From an uncultured Flavobacteriales bacterium (GTDB lineage Bacteria; Bacteroidota; Bacteroidia; Flavobacteriales_D; Sanyastnellaceae): DNA of 42,385 bases. The notes under the pieces were generated by a model that made no database searches, was not told the DNA's origin, and saw nothing but the letters and a program-made list of their open reading frames with translations. Below are positions 32,039 through 41,465 of the stretch, piece by piece; position 1 is the stretch's first letter; each line of letters begins with the position of its first letter. Location: positions 1-42,385 of the forward strand of contig CALCNZ010000060.1 of NCBI GenBank assembly GCA_937897625.1, given 5' to 3'. Position numbers and translations under genes: made by a program.

Positions 32039-34573
32039 ATGAAAAGATTTTTACTTCTCGTTTTTTCTGCGCTTTATTTTTTTAGTGCACAGGCTCAAGA
32101 TTTATTAGGCATCGGCTCGAGCAACTACGGTGGACTTTCGAGCGTTCAGATAAATCCAGCGAACCTCGCAGATAACCGATTAAAATTCGAAATTCAATTG
32201 GGCGGCACTGGTTTCGGAGTAGCGAACAATTTCATCGGTTTCAAACCAAGTTATTTGGTTCGCGACGGTGGGTTAACGTCTACGGTTTATCCGTTGTTAG
32301 ACCCAACGCCGAAAACAGAGGACTTCACAACCGCGCATTTCGAAGACAATCGCAGAGCTTTTGTGAATAACAATATTTACCTGCCAAGTCTATTGATTTC
32401 AATCAATGAAAAAAATTCGATTTCCCTTTCGGCGCGCGCTAGAACGTATTTAAATGTAGACGGTGTTGGCGCCGAGTTGTTTCGTTTTGGATACAACTCG
32501 TTGAATTATCCTTCCTTGTACAACACCCGAATTATGAACGAAAAATTGTCTATTCAGACCATGTCTTGGATGGAATACGCTTTTGGATACGGTCGTGTGC
32601 TGGTAGACAAAGAGAAACATTTCTTAAAGGCGGGTATTACCATTAAGGCACTTCAAGGATTGCAATCGGCTTATTTGTTTGTAGACAATCTGGACTATGC
32701 TGTTCATTCAGACTCGACCATTTCATTGTACAACGCGAATGTTCGATACGGACACTCGACCAATTTTGAAGCAAGCACAAATAATTTGAACTACCGCGTA
32801 GTGTCTAATCTGGGACTTGGTTTTGACTTCGGATTAATATACGAATGGCGCCCCGATTACGCGAAGCACAAGCACGATATGGATGGTGAAGTGAATGTGT
32901 GGAAACGCAACGAAAATAAATACAAGTTGAAGGTGGGTGTGTCTATGACTGACCTTGGTGGTGTGAAGTTCTCGAAGGGAGGAAAGAGCGGTGACTTCAC
33001 AGCCAACACAACCAACTGGGATATTTCAAAATTAGATTTTGGAACCACTCCCATTGCGGCATTGGACGACACGCTAACGGCTCGCTTTGGCGGAAGCACT
33101 GTTGGTGCGAATTACAAAATGAATTTGCCAACCGCCTTCAGCACGCAAATCGATTACCACATTTGGAAAGACCTCTACATTAATCAGACAAACTTTATTG
33201 CGTTTGGATTCAATTCCAATCCGAATAAAATTCACGACTTTACAACCATTTCTATTACGCCCAGATGGGATCACCGCATTGCCGGAGTCTCAATTCCAAT
33301 TAGTCACAACAGCCTAATGGGAACACGCACAGGTCTTGCCTTGCGCTTGGGTCCTGTAACGTTCGGAACAAGCAGCATGTATCCGTATCGCGCTTTCCTT
33401 CGTGGAGATGGATTCGGAAAGAAAGACATTACAGGACTAGACGCCTATGTTATGGTGCGCATTCCGATTGCTTACAAACGCATTAAAGACCGCGATGCAG
33501 ATAAAGTTTCAGATCGCAAAGACCAATGCGTGAAGGTGCCCGGCACCTGGGAGTACCGTGGCTGTCCTGATCGCGACGGTGACCACATTCGCGACGAAGA
33601 GGACGATTGTCCAGATGTTCCTGGCTTAGCAAAACTTCACGGCTGTCCAGATAAAGACGGCGACGGTGTTACAGACTTAAAAGACGATTGTCCTGAAGTG
33701 GCTGGTTTACCCGAGTTGAAGGGTTGTCCAGACAAAGACGGCGATGGCGTTACCGATTCGAAAGATGATTGTCCAGATGAAAAAGGATTGGCCATCTTCA
33801 ACGGTTGTCCTGACCGCGATTCTGACGGAGTTATGGACCGCATAGACGATTGTCCGGACACGAAAGGTTTGGTTCAATACAACGGCTGTCCAGATACAGA
33901 CGGAGACAACATCATAGACAAAGTAGATGAGTGTCCAACGGTATACGGAATTGCTGAATTGAAAGGATGTCCAGCGGCTGAATTGACTTATTTCAATGTT
34001 GAAACGAAAGTTGAAAAAGTGAAACAAGGCGGTGGAGTATACAGCTACGGAGCAAACGTTGAAACGAAGACGGCGAAGTTTATGTTGGAAGGATACAATG
34101 CAGACACCGTGAAGACGGTCTTTGTTACGTCGCCAAACCTACGAGGCAAAAATGCTTATCGAGAGGCAGACGGATTCTTCCGCTTTGCGAAAGAGGCTGA
34201 AATGGTAATCTTGAAAGAAGAAGAAAAGCAAGTGATGAAGAAAGCCTTCGAGAATTTGGAATACAAAACCAGCAGCGATGTTATTCTTTCAAGCTCATTC
34301 AGCAGTTTGAATGAATTGGCAAACCTTATGTCGGCTAATCCAACATGGAAGCTGCGTATTTCAGGACACACGGATAACGTGGGTCCACGCGATGCGAACT
34401 TGGGATTATCGAGACGCAGATCTGAATCGGTGAAGAAATACTTGGTAAGCAAAGGCATTGCTGCCGATCGCTTTGAGGTGTTGTACTTCGGACCAGACAA
34501 GCCAATTGCACCGAACAACACGGAAGCCGGAAGATCGCGCAACCGTCGTGTAGAGATGTTAATTGTGGAATAA
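32039..34573 (+). CDS. OmpA family outer-membrane protein with DUF5723 barrel and TSP3 repeats
   Basis: An 844-residue protein starting with a signal peptide (FLLLVFSALYFFSAQAQ). Residues ~20-470 form a predicted beta-barrel of the DUF5723 type. At ~480-645 lie seven thrombospondin type 3 calcium-binding repeats with 'DKDGDGV.D..DDCP' cores, each ending in a GC/GCP turn. The C-terminal ~105 residues are an OmpA peptidoglycan-binding domain: SGHTDNVGPRDANLGLS, RR..SVKKYL, and NRRVEMLIVE. It links the outer membrane to peptidoglycan. The ATG at 32039 starts the signal peptide. A strong terminator follows. Confidence 0.9.
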   Translation: MKRFLLLVFSALYFFSAQAQDLLGIGSSNYGGLSSVQINPANLADNRLKFEIQLGGTGFGVANNFIGFKPSYLVRDGGLTSTVYPLLDPTPKTEDFTTAHFEDNRRAFVNNNIYLPSLLISINEKNSISLSARARTYLNVDGVGAELFRFGYNSLNYPSLYNTRIMNEKLSIQTMSWMEYAFGYGRVLVDKEKHFLKAGITIKALQGLQSAYLFVDNLDYAVHSDSTISLYNANVRYGHSTNFEASTNNLNYRVVSNLGLGFDFGLIYEWRPDYAKHKHDMDGEVNVWKRNENKYKLKVGVSMTDLGGVKFSKGGKSGDFTANTTNWDISKLDFGTTPIAALDDTLTARFGGSTVGANYKMNLPTAFSTQIDYHIWKDLYINQTNFIAFGFNSNPNKIHDFTTISITPRWDHRIAGVSIPISHNSLMGTRTGLALRLGPVTFGTSSMYPYRAFLRGDGFGKKDITGLDAYVMVRIPIAYKRIKDRDADKVSDRKDQCVKVPGTWEYRGCPDRDGDHIRDEEDDCPDVPGLAKLHGCPDKDGDGVTDLKDDCPEVAGLPELKGCPDKDGDGVTDSKDDCPDEKGLAIFNGCPDRDSDGVMDRIDDCPDTKGLVQYNGCPDTDGDNIIDKVDECPTVYGIAELKGCPAAELTYFNVETKVEKVKQGGGVYSYGANVETKTAKFMLEGYNADTVKTVFVTSPNLRGKNAYREADGFFRFAKEAEMVILKEEEKQVMKKAFENLEYKTSSDVILSSSFSSLNELANLMSANPTWKLRISGHTDNVGPRDANLGLSRRRSESVKKYLVSKGIAADRFEVLYFGPDKPIAPNNTEAGRSRNRRVEMLIVE

Positions 34574-34593
34574 GCGAAACCACTTCTGAATTG

Positions 34594-34626
34594 AAAGGCC
34601 CCGATAATCAGTTTATCGGGGCCTTT
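34594..34626 (+). terminator. Strong terminator of the OmpA gene
   Basis: GGCCCCGATAA (34597-34607), 5-nt loop, TTATCGGGGCC (34613-34623): a perfect 11-bp stem, extended to 14 by AAA/TTT. It starts 20 nt after the OmpA stop. Confidence 0.88.
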
Positions 34627-34690
34627 GCTTTATTCAAAATAGTTGGAAGGGAAGTCTTTTACATTTTTGTTGAAAGAAAAAGACAACACT

Positions 34691-34744
34691 ATGGAAAAGA
34701 ATATAAACATCCAGCTTGGCGTTTGGATTTACGCCGACAGATAA
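34691..34744 (+). CDS. Candidate 17-codon small ORF between two terminators
   Basis: ATG GAA AAG AAT ... TAA encodes MEKNINIQLGVWIYADR. It lies in a 150-bp segment bounded on both sides by plus-strand terminators (34594-34626 and 34777-34807), which implies a separate short transcript. A TACATTTT box ~21 nt before the ATG is one mismatch from the -7 consensus. There is no clear ribosome-binding site, but most genes here lack one. The segment could equally be a noncoding RNA. Confidence 0.22.
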   Translation: MEKNINIQLGVWIYADR

Positions 34745-34776
34745 TACGATTTAAGTTTAGAGGTTTGGTTTGGTGA

Positions 34777-34807
34777 AGCCCTTTCAACATTGTTGAAGGG
34801 GCTTTTT
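34777..34807 (+). terminator. Second plus-strand terminator
   Basis: AGCCCTTTCAA (34777-34787), loop CATTG, TTGAAGGGGCT (34793-34803): 11 pairs including one G-T. It is followed by five T on the plus strand. On the minus strand the sequence after the stem is not T-rich (CACC), so it does not look like the terminator of the convergent epimerase gene. Confidence 0.7.
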
Positions 34808-34811
34808 CCTT

Positions 34812-35831
34812 TTAGACTGTTTGCGAAGCACCATTCGAAAGAGCCTTGTAATACCTCACGGTATCTTCAATACTTGAAAAAGTATTTCGGTATTGAAATT
34901 CGAATACGCGCGCGGCTTTACTCCCGTCGAATTGTTTTACCTCGTCGTAATTTCGAATAATCTCGCGCGTGACTGTGGCGCGCTTGCCTGAAATCCATTC
35001 TACCAGGGCTTCCATGTAAAACACCAGTACAATCTGCCACTTCTTCGCAATGTTTTTTCCAATTTTAACGTGAAGGGCATCTGCAATTTTTGTGAAGAGG
35101 TCGGACATGCGAATATTTTCTGCACAGAGAATATAGCGTTCGTTGGTGGGAGCTTGTTTGGCAGCGCGAATCATAACTTCCACAACATCTAAGACAGAAA
35201 CAATCCCGCTTCCACCAGCGGGCAAGGCCGGAAGGCCTTTTTCAATTCGGGCGATCATGGTTCCTGAACTGCGGGTGCAATTGTTCGGCCCGAAAATAAT
35301 TGCAGGATTCAGAATGGTTGCATTCAATCCTTCTTGAATTCCGCGCCAAACCTCTTGTTCAGAAAGATACTTGCCCTTCGAATAATTTGAATGGTAGTCG
35401 TTGAAATCGCGCGGGGTTTCTTCATCAATCATTTCCCCTTTTGAATCGCCTAAGGCAGCGATCGAACTCAAGTGAATGAAGTGCTTCACTTCGTTTTCAA
35501 TGCAAGCGTTCACAAGGTTTTTGGTTCCGTTAATGTTAACGTCTAACATGTGCGAAGTTTCTTTTTTGTGGTATGAAACAATGGCCGCGCAATGAAAAAC
35601 GGTCTCCATTCCTTCAGTCAAATCGAACATATCATCGGCATCGTTCACATCTCCTTTCACCCACTGTACGTGCTGAAACAATGGCTCTTTTCCATAAAAA
35701 CGAAACAAGTCAGAGACCTCTTTTTTTCCATTTTCATTTCGAAATAAAGCGGTAACAGGCATTCCTTCTTCCACCAATCGAAGAACCAAATGACTTCCAA
35801 TTAAACCTGTTGCTCCTGTTACAAAATTCAT
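34812..35831 (-). CDS. NAD-dependent epimerase/dehydratase family protein (extended SDR)
   Basis: A 339-residue extended short-chain dehydrogenase/reductase. The NAD(P) motif TGATGLIGSHL is at residues 6-16, the acidic VKGDVND follows, and the active-site pair is Y and K in YSKGKYLSEQ, with S in LSSIAALGDS. It resembles dihydroflavonol-4-reductase-like or sterol-dehydrogenase-like SDRs that are common in Bacteroidota, so the substrate is unknown. A TATCTTCG box lies only 5 nt upstream of the ATG. The start is divergent from uvrC, 29 bp away. Confidence 0.88.
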   Translation of the reverse strand: MNFVTGATGLIGSHLVLRLVEEGMPVTALFRNENGKKEVSDLFRFYGKEPLFQHVQWVKGDVNDADDMFDLTEGMETVFHCAAIVSYHKKETSHMLDVNINGTKNLVNACIENEVKHFIHLSSIAALGDSKGEMIDEETPRDFNDYHSNYSKGKYLSEQEVWRGIQEGLNATILNPAIIFGPNNCTRSSGTMIARIEKGLPALPAGGSGIVSVLDVVEVMIRAAKQAPTNERYILCAENIRMSDLFTKIADALHVKIGKNIAKKWQIVLVFYMEALVEWISGKRATVTREIIRNYDEVKQFDGSKAARVFEFQYRNTFSSIEDTVRYYKALSNGASQTV

Positions 35832-35860
35832 TGTGGCGAAGATATACCGATATTTGTGTT

Positions 35861-37666
35861 GTGGAAGTTTCCGATCACATCAAAAGCATATTAAAAGCGT
35901 TGCCCGAAAAGGCTGGGGTTTACCAGTTCTTCGACGAGAACGGTTCTATTTTGTATGTGGGTAAAGCGAAGGTGTTGAAGAATCGCGTAACGAGTTATTT
36001 CAACAAGATTAAGCACGACAGCATTAAGACCAAGTTAATGGTCAAGAAGATTCGTGATGTGAAATACTCGGTGGTGGAAACGGAATCCGACGCGTTGCTG
36101 TTGGAAGATTCACTCATAAAAAAGTTCAAGCCGCGTTATAATATTTTGTTGAAGGACGACAAGTCCTACGCGAGCATAGTGATTAAAAACGAACCCTTCC
36201 CCCGCGTGCTGAGTACCCGTCAGATTTTAGACGACGGCTCTACCTATTTCGGTCCATACACTTCCGGAAAATCGTTGTATTCGATTCTCGATTTAATCAA
36301 AGAACTGTATCCGTTGCGCACCTGTTCTTTGAATCTTTCGAAGGCGAATATTCAAGCGAAAAAATTCAAGGTGTGTTTGGAATATCATTTGGGAAATTGC
36401 CTAGGTCCATGCGTGGGAAAGCAACGTGAAGAAGACTACCAGCAAGGCGTTCAGCACATCAAGCGCATTATTAAAGGAGAATATCTAGAGGCCGTGAAGA
36501 ACTTGAAAAAGGATATGCTTCAATTGGCTTCAGAACAAAAATTCGAACAAGCGCAACAGTTGAAAGAGCGCATTCAAACCTTGGAAAATTTCCAGGCGAA
36601 GTCAACCATTGTGAATACAGACATTGACAACGTTGAAGTCTTCAGCATAGCCTCCGATGCGCAAAGCACGTATGCGAATTACATGCACGTCTTGCGCGGA
36701 AGCATTGTGCATGTTTACACCGCTGAAGTGGTTCGTCAGTTAGATGAAACCGATGAAGAAGTGCTGTCTTTTGTGGTTCGTTCGTTTCGCGAGCGCATGA
36801 ACAGCAAAGCGAAATCGGCTTTGCTTCCTTTCGAATTAAATGAAAAAATTCCCGGATTGGAAGTTTTGGTTCCGCAACGCGGCGATAAAAAAAAGTTGAT
36901 TGATCTTTCATTAAAAAATGCGAATCATTTTCTTTTGGAAGCACGCAAGCGTGCGGCTTTCCTAGACCCAGAGCGCAACACACAGCGTATTTTGGAAACC
37001 ATGAAAAAAGATTTACACCTTTCGGAATTGCCCGTTCACATCGAGTGTTTCGATAACTCGAACATTCAAGGAACGAATCCGGTGAGTGCATGTGTGGTTT
37101 TTAAAAACGCGAAACCGAGCAAATCGGATTACCGAATCTTCAACATACAATCTGTCGTTGGTCCCGACGATTTTGCTTCCATGCGCGAAGCCATTTACAG
37201 AAGGTACGCGCGGCTGCTGCAAGAGGAACAGCCTCTGCCGCAACTTTTAATTATTGATGGAGGAAAGGGACAGCTTTCTTCGGCCATGGAGTCGCTGGAT
37301 TTATTGGGATTGCGCGGAAAGATTGCGGTAATTGGAATAGCTAAACGCTTGGAAGAAATTTTCTTTCCAGGGGATAGCATTCCCATTTATTTAGACAAGC
37401 GAAGCGAGAGCTTAAAGATTATTCAGCACCTGCGCAATGAGGCGCACAGATACGGATTAAGCAAGCACAGACAGCGCCGCAGCAAAGGGGCTATTCATTC
37501 AGAACTAGAGAACATTGCAGGTGTGGGAAAGAAGACCATTGAAAAATTGCTTCAGCATTTTTCTTCAGTAGCTCGAATAAAGACGGCAACACAAAAAGAA
37601 ATTGAACAAGTCGTAGGGGAAAAAATAGCTGAAAAATTAAAGAATTATTTCGGCAAGGCGCAGTAG
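35861..37666 (+). CDS. uvrC: Excinuclease ABC subunit C
   Basis: A 601-residue UvrC that makes both incisions in nucleotide-excision repair with UvrB. The GIY-YIG nuclease domain is at ~15-100 (GVY 19-21, YVG 32-34, R42). The cysteine cluster 'CSLNLS...CLEYHLGNCLGPC' follows, then the UVR motif (~200-235, LASEQKFEQAQQLKERIQTLE). The RNase-H-like 3'/5' nuclease carries ECFDNSNIQGTNPV and IDGGKGQLSSA. The C-terminal helix-hairpin-helix (IAGVGKKTIEKLL) closes it. I choose the GTG at 35861, which gives the normal N-terminus; the frame extends to 35810 inside the divergent gene. Confidence 0.95.
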   Translation: MEVSDHIKSILKALPEKAGVYQFFDENGSILYVGKAKVLKNRVTSYFNKIKHDSIKTKLMVKKIRDVKYSVVETESDALLLEDSLIKKFKPRYNILLKDDKSYASIVIKNEPFPRVLSTRQILDDGSTYFGPYTSGKSLYSILDLIKELYPLRTCSLNLSKANIQAKKFKVCLEYHLGNCLGPCVGKQREEDYQQGVQHIKRIIKGEYLEAVKNLKKDMLQLASEQKFEQAQQLKERIQTLENFQAKSTIVNTDIDNVEVFSIASDAQSTYANYMHVLRGSIVHVYTAEVVRQLDETDEEVLSFVVRSFRERMNSKAKSALLPFELNEKIPGLEVLVPQRGDKKKLIDLSLKNANHFLLEARKRAAFLDPERNTQRILETMKKDLHLSELPVHIECFDNSNIQGTNPVSACVVFKNAKPSKSDYRIFNIQSVVGPDDFASMREAIYRRYARLLQEEQPLPQLLIIDGGKGQLSSAMESLDLLGLRGKIAVIGIAKRLEEIFFPGDSIPIYLDKRSESLKIIQHLRNEAHRYGLSKHRQRRSKGAIHSELENIAGVGKKTIEKLLQHFSSVARIKTATQKEIEQVVGEKIAEKLKNYFGKAQ

Positions 37667-37672
37667 ATAGTT

Positions 37673-37708
37673 TAGTTTTGATTATTGAAATTTCACGCCT
37701 GAAGGCGT
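37673..37708 (+). promoter_or_regulatory. Candidate promoter and leader hairpin of the PBP gene
   Basis: TAGTTTTG (37673-37680) is an exact TAnnTTTG just after the uvrC stop. It is followed by a short hairpin ACGCC/TGAA/GGCGT (37695-37708) in the leader, ending 12 nt before the ATG. A -33 TTTC is only approximate. Confidence 0.4.
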
Positions 37709-37720
37709 TAAACAAAACAT

Positions 37721-40117
37721 ATGGAAAACACGCCCGAACAGGAAAAAAAATACGCTAAGATTCTTTGGTGGATAGGCATGTCGCCTTGGATTTTTTTCAC
37801 GCTGGTTTTGGGCGCGGTCTTGCTAAGTGGTCTGCCGAATATTGAACTTTTGGCGAATCCGAAAATTGGCTTGGCTTCTCAGATATACGCTTCAGATGGA
37901 AGTACCTTGGGTTCGTTTTACAAGGAAAATCGTTCCGACATTACGTATCAAGAAATTCCTTCACATGTTATCGACGCGCTATTGGCCACGGAAGACGTGC
38001 GTTTCAGAGAACACAGTGGAATAGATGTTCGCAGTTTAGGGAGGGCAGCGTTTTCATTTGGATCCGACGGAGGAGGAAGTACAATTACACAACAGTTAGC
38101 GAAATTGCAGTTCACACGCGACTTCGAAGACGTAACAATCTTCACGCGCATTGGACAGAAATTACAAGAGTGGGTCATTGCGCTACGTCTAGAGCGTGTT
38201 TACACGAAAGAAGAAATTCTAACCATGTATTTGAATCAATACGATTTCTTAAATCAGGCGGTTGGAATTAAGAGTGCGGCGAATATCTATTTCTCTACGT
38301 CGCCCGATTCGCTTACAGTTCCGCAGGGTGCTATGTTGGTTGGAATGCTGAAGAACTCGTCGTTGTTCAATCCAATCAAGCGCGATTCTCTGGTTACCAA
38401 GCGTCGTGAGGTAGTCATGGCGCAGATGGTGAAATACGGGAAACTTTCTGAAGCCGATTATGAAAAATATCGCGCAGAACCTTTAGGATTGAAGTTCTCG
38501 CGCGTGTCGCACGACGAGGGACAGGCGCCGTATTTCCGCGAAGCGGTTCGACATAAACTCACAGAAATTTTAGAGACGCGCGAAGCGAATGGCGAGTTGA
38601 AATACAAGAAAGGAGACGGTACCCCTTTCAACATATATGAAGACGGATTGAAGGTGTACACCACCTTAGATAAGAACATGCAGGTGCATGCGGAAGCCGC
38701 TGTGGAAGAGCATTTGAGCAAAGAGCTTCAGCCTGCTTTCACACGAAATGTGAGGCAACGTCCGAAAGATAAATATCCATTTTACTCGGGCATTTCAAGC
38801 GCAGACAAAGAGGCCATTATGAAGAAGGCCATTACCACCAGTGATCGTTACAAGAAGCTTTCAGGAAAAATGTGTCCAGATTGTGGAAGGCCAGCCTCGT
38901 ACATTGAAACCACCAACGGACATTTCCATTGTAAGGAAGATGCAGGTGGCTGCGGACACACATGGAACATGCGTTCCGAAGAGGAAGTCCTTGCGGAATT
39001 CAACAAGCCTGTTCGCATGACAGTTTACAGACACGGCGGTTACAGAGATACCACCATGACTCCTTATGACAGCATTGTTTATCACAAAACCATTCTGCAC
39101 GCCAGTCTTATGTCTGTTGATCCGCGAAACGGATTCGTGAAGGCGTGGGTAGGTGGTATAGACTACAAGTACTTCAAATACGACAACGTCTTTCTTTCGA
39201 AACGTCAGGTTGGATCAACATTCAAACCCTTCATTTACGCCATGGCCATGCGTATGGGCATGAAGCCGTGCGATCAGATAACGGGCGCCGGATGTATAGA
39301 TTTACCGAATGGAACACGTTGGTGCCCGAAGGGCGGAGCGGGTGGAACGTACACCATGGCGAAGGCCTTGGCGGGATCGGTGAACTCCATAGCAGCCACG
39401 CTAATTGCGCGTTTCGGACCCGAACCGGTGATCGCCATGATGCGTCACATGGGCGTCAAAAGTTATATTCCCATGGCGTATTCCATTGCCTTAGGGGCTT
39501 GTGAACTTTCGGTGTATGAATTGGTGGGAGCTCAGGCATCGCTGGTGAATCACGGTTTGTACATAGAACCCACATTCATTATGCGTGTGGAAGACAAGAA
39601 TGGAAACTTGATTTATGAAGCAGATCCGGTGATAGATCAGGCGTTAGAGCCGGGCATTGCCTTCGAAACAGTGAAGCTCATGAAAGGGGTATGTGATTTC
39701 GGAACAGCATCGCGTATTCGTTCCAATCCGAAGTATGGAAAGATTCCTTACCCGTTGGCGGGAAAGACGGGTACTACGCAAAATAACACCGACGGATGGT
39801 TCATTGGAATGACACCAGATTTGGTAACGGGTGTTTGGGTGGGTGCACAAGATCCAACGGTTCGTTTCTCGAGCACAGCACTTGGACAAGGCGCCAATAC
39901 AGGGCTTCCGATATTCGGGTATTACATGAACAGCATTTACAGAGATCCGAAAATTTCAATATCGAAAGGCGATTTCGAAGCGCCTTCCGAATACGATCCG
40001 TTGCGTTTTCAATGTACCAGCGGTGGAATGGGAGACTTGTTCTACGAAGGGGAAGACGGCAGTATGGAAGAATTTTTCAACGGAGAATTGGAATTTGACG
40101 GCGATGTGCCAGAATAA
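37721..40117 (+). CDS. Class A penicillin-binding protein (transglycosylase/transpeptidase) with Cys4 insert
   Basis: A 798-residue bifunctional peptidoglycan synthase. One membrane anchor lies at ~16-37. The GT51 domain has ATEDVRFREHSG (E91) and GGSTITQQLAKLQ. The transpeptidase has S499-T-F-K502, SVNS, and K682-T-G-T. Between the two domains a ~30-residue insert carries four cysteines as C385-x2-C388-x15-C404-x6-C411 with flanking histidines (HFHC), a zinc-ribbon-like layout unusual for a periplasmic enzyme. The acidic C-terminus (EDGSMEEFFNGELEFDGDV) is disordered. It probably shares a transcript with the CoA-transferase genes 8 bp downstream. Confidence 0.93.
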   Translation: MENTPEQEKKYAKILWWIGMSPWIFFTLVLGAVLLSGLPNIELLANPKIGLASQIYASDGSTLGSFYKENRSDITYQEIPSHVIDALLATEDVRFREHSGIDVRSLGRAAFSFGSDGGGSTITQQLAKLQFTRDFEDVTIFTRIGQKLQEWVIALRLERVYTKEEILTMYLNQYDFLNQAVGIKSAANIYFSTSPDSLTVPQGAMLVGMLKNSSLFNPIKRDSLVTKRREVVMAQMVKYGKLSEADYEKYRAEPLGLKFSRVSHDEGQAPYFREAVRHKLTEILETREANGELKYKKGDGTPFNIYEDGLKVYTTLDKNMQVHAEAAVEEHLSKELQPAFTRNVRQRPKDKYPFYSGISSADKEAIMKKAITTSDRYKKLSGKMCPDCGRPASYIETTNGHFHCKEDAGGCGHTWNMRSEEEVLAEFNKPVRMTVYRHGGYRDTTMTPYDSIVYHKTILHASLMSVDPRNGFVKAWVGGIDYKYFKYDNVFLSKRQVGSTFKPFIYAMAMRMGMKPCDQITGAGCIDLPNGTRWCPKGGAGGTYTMAKALAGSVNSIAATLIARFGPEPVIAMMRHMGVKSYIPMAYSIALGACELSVYELVGAQASLVNHGLYIEPTFIMRVEDKNGNLIYEADPVIDQALEPGIAFETVKLMKGVCDFGTASRIRSNPKYGKIPYPLAGKTGTTQNNTDGWFIGMTPDLVTGVWVGAQDPTVRFSSTALGQGANTGLPIFGYYMNSIYRDPKISISKGDFEAPSEYDPLRFQCTSGGMGDLFYEGEDGSMEEFFNGELEFDGDVPE

Positions 40118-40125
40118 ACTAGACT

Positions 40126-40830
40126 ATGGGATTTAATAAAGTAAGAGCTTCTGCGGCAGAAGCATGTGAGGGAATAACCTCAGGAATGACGCTCATGGTG
40201 GGCGGATTTGGCTTGTGTGGTATTCCGGAAAATTGCATTACCGAATTGGTGAAAATGGGGGTGAAAGATCTCACCTGTATTTCGAACAATGCCGGAGTAG
40301 ACGACTTCGGATTGGGCTTGTTGTTGCAGCAAAAGCAAGTGAAAAAGATGATTAGCTCTTACGTTGGCGAGAATGCAGAATTCGAACGTCAGATGTTAAG
40401 TGGCGAATTGGAAGTGGAACTCATTCCGCAAGGAACATTGGCCACGCGTTGCATGGCTGCAGGATACGGAATGCCTGTAGTATTTACGCCTGCAGGTGTT
40501 GGAACGGAAGTGGCGGAAGGAAAAGAAGTGCGCGAGTTCAAGGGAAAGAAGTACTTGATGGAAGAAGCATTCGATGCAGACTTCGCCTTGGTGAAGGCTT
40601 GGAAGGGCGATGCAATGGGCAACTTGGTGTTTCGTTCCACGGCGCGCAACTTCAACCCTATGATGGCCATGGCCGGAAAGATTACCATTGTTGAAGTGGA
40701 AGAATTGGTGCCGCTTGGAACGTTAGATCCAGACCACATTCATACACCGGGTATTTATGTGCACCGCATTTTTCAGGGAGTGAATTACGAAAAAAGAATT
40801 GAGCAGCGTACTGTTCGTCAAAGAGTATAA
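40126..40830 (+). CDS. scoA: 3-oxoacid CoA-transferase subunit A
   Basis: A 234-residue alpha subunit of a succinyl-CoA:3-ketoacid (acetoacetate) CoA-transferase. The N-terminal nucleotide/CoA loop is VGGFGLCGIPENCI (residues 25-38). The substrate-side segments ISNNAGVDDFGLGLLL and GTLATRCMAAGYGMPVVFTPAGVGT are typical. With ScoB it activates or breaks down acetoacetate as the CoA ester. The beta subunit gene follows after 2 bp. Confidence 0.92.
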   Translation: MGFNKVRASAAEACEGITSGMTLMVGGFGLCGIPENCITELVKMGVKDLTCISNNAGVDDFGLGLLLQQKQVKKMISSYVGENAEFERQMLSGELEVELIPQGTLATRCMAAGYGMPVVFTPAGVGTEVAEGKEVREFKGKKYLMEEAFDADFALVKAWKGDAMGNLVFRSTARNFNPMMAMAGKITIVEVEELVPLGTLDPDHIHTPGIYVHRIFQGVNYEKRIEQRTVRQRV

Positions 40831-40832
40831 TT

Positions 40833-41465
40833 ATGGCTTGGGATAAAATTGGAATAGCGAAGCGCATTGCGCAAGAAGTTCAAGACGGGACGTATGTGAA
40901 CTTAGGCATTGGAATTCCCACGTTAGTGGCCAACTACATTCCGGAAGGAATGGAAGTGGAGTTGCAAAGCGAGAACGGAATATTGGGCATGGGCCCATTT
41001 CCATTTGAAGGAGAAGAAGACGCGGACTTGATTAACGCAGGGAAGCAGACGGTAACCTTGCGCGATGGCTCTTCTATTTTCGATAGTGCTATGAGCTTCG
41101 GAATGATTCGCGCGCAGAAAGTGGACTTAACTATTTTGGGCGCCATGGAAGTGAGTGAGAACGGCGACATTGCGAATTGGAAAGTACCGGGTAAGATGGT
41201 GAAGGGAATGGGCGGTGCCATGGATTTGGTGGCTAGCGCGAAGAATATTATTGTTGCTATGCAACACTGCGATAAGGCGGGTAATTCGAAGTTATTGCCG
41301 CAATGCAGTTTGCCATTAACGGGCATTCATTGCATTAAAAAAGTAGTTACGGATTTGGGTGTTTTCGACATTCGCGACGGCGCATTTCATTTGGTTGAAT
41401 TGGCTCCGGATGTTACGTTGGAAGAGGTAGTGGCGAAGACGGCGGGGAAACTGCTTACGCAGTAG
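40833..41465 (+). CDS. scoB: 3-oxoacid CoA-transferase subunit B
   Basis: A 210-residue beta subunit with the catalytic glutamate E47 in LQSENGILGMGP, which forms the glutamyl-CoA thioester intermediate. The VNLGIGIPTLVANYIP start and the GGAMDLV and TDLGVFDI blocks identify the family. It is cotranscribed with scoA. Its stop is followed directly by mini-hairpin chain C. Confidence 0.93.
   Translation: MAWDKIGIAKRIAQEVQDGTYVNLGIGIPTLVANYIPEGMEVELQSENGILGMGPFPFEGEEDADLINAGKQTVTLRDGSSIFDSAMSFGMIRAQKVDLTILGAMEVSENGDIANWKVPGKMVKGMGGAMDLVASAKNIIVAMQHCDKAGNSKLLPQCSLPLTGIHCIKKVVTDLGVFDIRDGAFHLVELAPDVTLEEVVAKTAGKLLTQ

Noticed and set aside
34591..34776. 61-codon frame after the OmpA gene
   Set aside because: It begins before and runs through the OmpA terminator stem, so the transcript would not carry the whole frame. 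The 17-codon frame inside is listed instead.
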